A DNA stretch of 18,403 nt from Erysipelotrichaceae bacterium. GTDB taxonomy: Bacteria; Bacillota_I; Bacilli_A; Erysipelotrichales; Coprobacillaceae. The notes under the pieces are model-generated. The model did not search any database. It had not been told where the DNA came from and was given only the letters and a program-made list of their open reading frames with translations. Each line of letters starts with the position of its first letter. Position 1 is the first letter of the stretch. Position numbers and translations under genes: made by a program. This document shows positions 15,524 through 18,403 of this stretch, piece after piece. The stretch covers positions 1-18,403 of the forward strand of contig JAJQDJ010000287.1 in NCBI GenBank assembly GCA_021202205.1, in the 5' to 3' direction.

Positions 15524-15779
15524 ATGGCACACTCATGAAAGTCTGTTCATATTGAGGATAATAAACAGGATAATACATACAATGATTAACACGACGACAT
15601 TCAATAGGACAAATGACTGGCTTAGCTAGTGGTGTTACCTGATTAGAAATACAGACTTTCTTCGGGGCAACAACAGGCTGAGGTCGTGGACATCCATTGC
15701 AGTTATTTGAAAAATTCATAGTGTTGAATTCATTCATCTCGTTTTGACAATGATTCATGCCACATTGTTGTGGAAACAT
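15510..15779 (-). CDS. Small Cys/Pro-rich spore coat protein, CotD-like
   Basis: An 89-residue protein with eight cysteines, several CxxC or Cx2-5C groupings and a Tyr/Pro-rich C-terminus (YYPVYYPQYEQTF). It has no membrane segment or signal peptide. The central PVVAPKKVCISN and PVICPIEC motifs resemble the CotD family of inner spore coat proteins found in Bacilli and Clostridia, where Cys and Tyr allow cross-linking of the coat. A strong AAGGAGGG site precedes the ATG. The upstream sequence fits a sigma-K promoter, which supports late mother-cell expression. The 3' end overlaps rqcH by 14 bases tail to tail. Family assignment rests on composition and motif pattern, so it is moderate. Confidence 0.7.
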   Translation of the reverse strand: MFPQQCGMNHCQNEMNEFNTMNFSNNCNGCPRPQPVVAPKKVCISNQVTPLAKPVICPIECRRVNHCMYYPVYYPQYEQTFMSVPFNQF

Positions 15780-15790
15780 AATATCCCTCC

Positions 15791-15817
15791 TTCATCATAT
15801 CCTATGATTATGATGAA
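15791..15817. promoter_or_regulatory. Perfect 9-9-9 inverted repeat over the coat gene promoter
   Basis: TTCATCATA (15791-15799), nine bases and TATGATGAA (15809-15817) form an exact dyad. It covers the -10 of the sigma-K-like promoter and lies upstream of the divergent pgeF gene. The geometry suits a dimeric repressor or a dual operator. The spacer TCCTATGAT repeats part of the right arm. No known regulator motif is recognised. Confidence 0.4.
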
Positions 15818-15824
15818 AAGTTGT
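15798..15824 (-). promoter_or_regulatory. Sigma-K-like promoter of the coat protein gene
   Basis: On the minus strand AC (15823-15824), a 16-base spacer and CATAGGATA (15798-15806) match the sigma-K pattern AC-N16-CATAnnnTA. Sigma-E shares the -10, but the -35 fits sigma-K better. The transcript start would fall very near the AAGGAGGG ribosome site, so the leader is short. Confidence 0.55.
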
Positions 15825-15847
15825 AAGGGCGAATGAAAGGAGTTTTT

Positions 15848-16585
15848 ATGAAATTAATATCTTGGGAAATAAAAAACATTGAAGCTTATACAGTTTGTCA
15901 AACAAATATGAGCTATCATGGCTATGATAATGAGGAAGTACTACAAAATAGACTATCTTTAGCCAATTATCTCAATACTGATTTGAATCATATGGTTGCA
16001 CCAAGGCAACAACATACCACAAATTTTAGACAAGTCAGCATAAAAGATGGTGGTAGAGGCATGCTTAGTAAGGATGATGCCTTTGAAAATTGTGATGCCT
16101 TATATACAAGAGATAAAGTTTTATGGTTATGGACTTTCCATGCAGTTTGCTGTCCTGTTCTTCTTTATTGCGAAGATCAAAATATTGTTGCTGCTATTCA
16201 TTCGGGTTGGAAAGGTACTGTCAATGAAATTGTCGGTAAAGTAGCCAAACACCTTATTAGTAATGAAAAGTGCCATCCTGACTCTATATATGCTTATATA
16301 GGTCCATCATTAGAGCAAAGAAACTTTGAAGCCAGAGATGATATTATTGATTTAGTAAAGAAAATGTCATTTGATACGCAAGAGTTTTATATCAATCATC
16401 ATGATGGTACATATCATCTTAATAGCAAAGGTCTTATTAAACAACAACTTCTTAATTTAGGTATACCTAATCAACATATCACCACTTCACCTTATTGTAC
16501 TTTAGAAGAAAAAGACTTGTTCTATTCTTATCGTCGTGATAAATCACAAAATCGAAATATTACCATCATACGTTTAAAAGGCTGA
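15848..16585 (+). CDS. pgeF: Peptidoglycan editing factor PgeF (laccase-domain, YfiH/YlmD family)
   Basis: A 245-residue multicopper-oxidase-like (DUF152) protein. E. coli YfiH was shown to be a hydrolase that removes wrongly incorporated amino acids (such as L-Ser) from UDP-MurNAc; purine nucleosidase and oxidase activities are reported for relatives. The zinc site His-Cys-His is kept: H56 (RQQH), C101 and H118 (HSGWKG). Around the Cys the usual ADC reads AVC, and a GPxIxxCxYEV-type motif reads GPSLEQRNFEA, so a conserved Asp and a Cys are replaced. The C-terminal SYRRD motif is present. I chose ATG 15848 because AAAGGAG sits just before it; the ATG at 15833 lies upstream of that site. It diverges from the coat gene and converges on nnr. 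Confidence 0.88.
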   Translation: MKLISWEIKNIEAYTVCQTNMSYHGYDNEEVLQNRLSLANYLNTDLNHMVAPRQQHTTNFRQVSIKDGGRGMLSKDDAFENCDALYTRDKVLWLWTFHAVCCPVLLYCEDQNIVAAIHSGWKGTVNEIVGKVAKHLISNEKCHPDSIYAYIGPSLEQRNFEARDDIIDLVKKMSFDTQEFYINHHDGTYHLNSKGLIKQQLLNLGIPNQHITTSPYCTLEEKDLFYSYRRDKSQNRNITIIRLKG

Positions 16586-16602
16586 TCAAAAAATCAGCCT
16601 TT
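16577..16602. terminator. Bidirectional hairpin shared by the pgeF and nnr 3' ends
   Basis: AAAGGCTGAT (16577-16586), a six-base loop and ATCAGCCTTT (16593-16602) form a perfect 10-bp stem. The left arm encodes the last codons of pgeF (Lys-Gly-stop). Read on the other strand, the right arm encodes the same Lys-Gly-stop of nnr. T-tracts after the stem are short on both sides, so termination strength is uncertain. Confidence 0.65.
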
Positions 16603-18072
16603 AGCATGTAATAATTCATACATTGTAGAAGGTATAGTTTCAATGAGTTTTGAAGGAATAACGCTATAGTTATTTTGGGCAAGTTTATCTCCTGCCTTAC
16701 CATGAAGATAAACCCCAAGAATAGCCGCGTCAAGAGGTTTATAACCTTGACCAACAAAACTTGTAATCATACCAGCCAAAACATCACCCATACCACCTAC
16801 TGACATAGCTTTATTTCCTGATGAAATACGATAAGATTCATAACCGTTCGTAACAATTGTATGAGGTCCTTTTAATACCAATATGACATGATAGAGTCTT
16901 GCAAAATTTGATGCTGTAGAAAGCATATCAGTTTTTTCATCGAAATCACACAAGCGTTTAAATTCACCCATATGTGGAGTTAAAATAATACTGCGATTTT
17001 GTCCTTTAAGCCATTCCATATTAGAAGAAAGAATAGTTAATGCATCCGCATCGATAACCAATGGCTGGTATGTTAACGTTAAAACATCACTAACATAACG
17101 ATAACTATCGATGCTTTGTCCTAAACCACAACCTATAAGAATTGCCTGATATTTGATAAAATCTTCCTTTCTAAATATAAGTGGTCTTTTTTGGGTTGTT
17201 GCTTCAGGACAGAAAGAGGTTAAAGAATCAATGACTTTTTCATCCGTTATAACTGTTACCACACCACTGCCACTATAAACACAACTTTTGGCACTCAAAA
17301 GTGAAGCTCCTTTATAGTCACTACATCCAGTTATTAATGCAACTCTACCATAATCACCTTTATGGCCATCATATTTCCTTTCTTTGATAATATTTTTTAC
17401 CATATCTTCATCAGCATATTCATATAAACCAACCTTATCACTCATATCTTTTGCATCTAAGGTTTCGACTATAACCTTACCAGTAAAAAAGCTACTATCA
17501 GGATTTAAAAAACCATCTTTATAAGCTGTCAATGATATAGTCTTTGAAGCAAATACAACACTTTGATAAGGTTTTCCACTATTACAATCTAATCCTGTAG
17601 GAATATCGACTGCAATAATTTCGTTATCATATAATTGATTAATTTGTTCAATTATTGATGCGTATAGTCCCCTAGGAGAACTATTTAATCCAAAGCCAAA
17701 CATAGCATCAACAATGATCTGTGTTTGTTTCATTTCTTCTATTGCATCGTACATATTATCATCACTTAATAAAGTAACTTTCATATGATTTTCATAGCAT
17801 TGATTAAGATAATATTGATTAGCTTGTGAAAGCTTATAACCATCATCAAAAATATAAACACGAACTTCTTTATTCTGCTTACATAACTTAATAGCTAATG
17901 ACAATCCATCAGCACCATTATTACCAGGACCGCACAAAAAACTATAACTTTGTTTATGCATGTGTTTTAACAAGCAATCACTAGCTTTATCAACCAATTC
18001 TACGATATTATAACCATAATCCAATAATGCCTGATCATATTTTTGCATTAATGATTGACTACCAATTTTCAT
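16594..18072 (-). CDS. nnr: Bifunctional NAD(P)H-hydrate epimerase / ADP-dependent dehydratase
   Basis: A 492-residue repair enzyme that restores NADH and NADPH damaged by hydration. The N-terminal YjeF/NnrE epimerase half (about 1-210) has GPGNNGADG (48-56, one Gly of GGDG replaced by Ala), DAMFGFG and VDIPTGLDCNSG. The C-terminal NnrD dehydratase half (about 220-490) has LTPHMGEFKRL and the ATP-grasping GGMGDVLAG with its catalytic Asp. The fused form is typical of bacteria. I chose ATG 18072 because AGGTGA precedes it; an ATG at 18087 lies before that site. It ends in the shared hairpin with pgeF. In its other direction lies the candidate RNA gene. Confidence 0.93.
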   Translation of the reverse strand: MKIGSQSLMQKYDQALLDYGYNIVELVDKASDCLLKHMHKQSYSFLCGPGNNGADGLSLAIKLCKQNKEVRVYIFDDGYKLSQANQYYLNQCYENHMKVTLLSDDNMYDAIEEMKQTQIIVDAMFGFGLNSSPRGLYASIIEQINQLYDNEIIAVDIPTGLDCNSGKPYQSVVFASKTISLTAYKDGFLNPDSSFFTGKVIVETLDAKDMSDKVGLYEYADEDMVKNIIKERKYDGHKGDYGRVALITGCSDYKGASLLSAKSCVYSGSGVVTVITDEKVIDSLTSFCPEATTQKRPLIFRKEDFIKYQAILIGCGLGQSIDSYRYVSDVLTLTYQPLVIDADALTILSSNMEWLKGQNRSIILTPHMGEFKRLCDFDEKTDMLSTASNFARLYHVILVLKGPHTIVTNGYESYRISSGNKAMSVGGMGDVLAGMITSFVGQGYKPLDAAILGVYLHGKAGDKLAQNNYSVIPSKLIETIPSTMYELLHAKG

Positions 18073-18091
18073 AAAATCACCTACCATCTCT

Positions 18092-18100
18092 AGTGTAACA
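18092..18100 (-). promoter_or_regulatory. Extended -10 promoter of nnr
   Basis: On the minus strand TGT precedes TACACT (18092-18097), and a weak TTAAAA lies 17 bases upstream (18115-18120). The core TATGTTACACTAGAG resembles the priA and rqcH promoters. The leader to ATG 18072 would be about 13 nt, carrying GGTAGGTGA. Confidence 0.5.
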
Positions 18101-18162
18101 TAAAATAAAGGAATTTTTAAAAGATTTGGAAATTTTTATGTTATTTTCTATTTCAACAATTA

Positions 18163-18195
18163 TTGACAAGAGATATGTTATATAATGGACTTGTC
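18163..18195 (+). promoter_or_regulatory. Promoter region of the terminal RNA gene
   Basis: A perfect TATAAT (18181-18186) sits in TATGTTATATAATGG, which also contains an extended -10 reading TGT-TATATA (18176-18184). A perfect TTGACA (18163-18168) lies only 12 bases before TATAAT, too close to act as its usual -35. GACAAG (18165-18170) and CTTGTC (18190-18195) form an inverted repeat around the -10. A transcript would start near 18190-18193. Confidence 0.5.
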
Positions 18196-18402
18196 TTTAA
18201 AGATCGGTGCTTAAACAATAACATCAAAAATCGAAGAAAGGGATTTATCTTATTGGCAAAATCATTGTTTTTGCACATGCAACAGTATGTCATGTTGCAT
18301 GCCCAGGATATACTTATATAAACGCGCGTTAAAGGCCGATTATCCATCGGCCAATGGCATGAACTTAAGAAGTACCCTCAAATGAGAGGGTACCTCTTTC
18401 TT
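18190..18402 (+). ncRNA. Candidate structured non-coding RNA (about 210 nt), family uncertain
   Basis: The 316 bases from 18088 to the window end hold no plausible gene for a protein, yet are dense in pairing. Stems seen are: CAATAA+AAATC with GATTT+TTATTG (18216-18255); GCAAAA/TTTTGC (18256-18274); a perfect 9-bp CATGCAACA/TGTTGCATG (18276-18301); and a perfect 7-bp GGCCGAT/ATCGGCC (18334-18352). The five-base loop of the last, TATCC (18341-18345), is complementary to GGATA at 18306-18310, a possible pseudoknot. The 5' segment (GTGC, 18207-18210) and 3' segment (GCAT, 18357-18360) can begin a closing stem. A promoter and a terminator frame it. It lacks SRP, tmRNA, RNase P and T-box signatures. 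Size, multibranch shape and pseudoknot would suit a raiA-type RNA or a divergent 6S RNA, but I cannot confirm either. A cis-acting leader for a gene beyond the window is also possible. Confidence 0.6.
18372..18402 (+). terminator. Terminator of the terminal RNA gene
   Basis: GTACCCTC (18372-18379), a six-base loop and GAGGGTAC (18386-18393) form a perfect, GC-rich 8-bp hairpin followed by CTCTTTCTTT. The strength of the hairpin and the pyrimidine tail indicate intrinsic termination on the plus strand, so the RNA is probably an independent transcript. Confidence 0.8.
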
Positions 18403-18403
18403 T

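Noticed and set aside
16047..16244. 65-codon frame in another phase inside pgeF
   Set aside because: It overlaps the conserved zinc-site region of pgeF on the same strand and lacks its own ribosome site.
18153..18347. 64-codon open frame on the minus strand over the terminal RNA region
   Set aside because: It has no convincing ribosome site, an unlikely composition, and lies entirely antisense to the promoter, hairpins and terminator of the candidate RNA.
18190..18402. tracrRNA or SRP RNA identity for the terminal RNA
   Set aside because: No repeat array or cas gene is in the window for an anti-repeat to match, and the conserved SRP hairpin GGUCxGGAAGGAAGCA-type signature is absent.

Overview
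The window (18.4 kb, AT-rich, low-GC codon use) looks like a chromosome segment from a spore-forming Firmicute. The best guess is an Erysipelotrichia-type gut bacterium (relatives of Coprobacillus, Erysipelatoclostridium or Stoquefichus). The reasons are the very low GC, the Firmicute-type housekeeping operon, HrcA/CIRCE control of clpB, a spore-coat gene with a sigma-K-like promoter, and an N-terminal piece resembling SpoIIGA. The placement is an inference; no rRNA or other phylogenetic marker is present. I see no mobile element, CRISPR array or tRNA.

Layout. At 1-1240 a short SpoIIGA-like membrane fragment (minus) and an RpiR/MurR-type regulator (plus) diverge from a shared promoter region. 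At 1243-3919 lies clpB (minus). Two CIRCE operators bracket its promoter, and one in-frame TAA interrupts it just before the Walker B motif of the first ATPase domain. At 3969-13093 there is a tightly packed minus-strand operon: priA-rsmB-rlmN-PP2C phosphatase-prkC-rsgA-rpe-thiN. Almost every junction overlaps. It starts at an extended -10 promoter and ends in a hairpin that overlaps the thiN stop. The order matches the classical Firmicute cluster, but def and fmt are missing from between priA and rsmB. gmk (13225-13785, minus) has its own terminator, and rpoZ and coaBC are absent between it and priA. rqcH (plus) diverges from gmk and runs into the tail of a small Cys/Pro-rich coat protein gene (minus). 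pgeF (plus) and nnr (minus) then converge on one palindrome that encodes the last residues of both proteins. The final 316 bases (18088-18403) hold no credible protein gene but carry a promoter, a string of hairpins with a possible pseudoknot, and a strong terminator: a candidate structured non-coding RNA of about 210 nt.

How the genes work together. The long operon joins replication restart (PriA), rRNA and tRNA modification (RsmB, RlmN), an Hanks-type kinase/phosphatase pair that senses the cell wall and controls growth (PrkC/PP2C), 30S maturation (RsgA) and two metabolic enzymes (Rpe, ThiN). RqcH handles stalled 50S-peptide complexes, PgeF edits peptidoglycan precursors and Nnr repairs damaged NAD(P)H. 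The sporulation signals are the SpoIIGA-like start with a spoIIG-like long promoter spacer, and the sigma-K-like promoter of the coat gene.

The items most worth a second look are the terminal structured RNA, the nonsense codon in an otherwise intact CIRCE-controlled clpB, and the spoIIG-like promoter in front of a prematurely ending SpoIIGA-like frame. No wholly new multi-gene system is evident.
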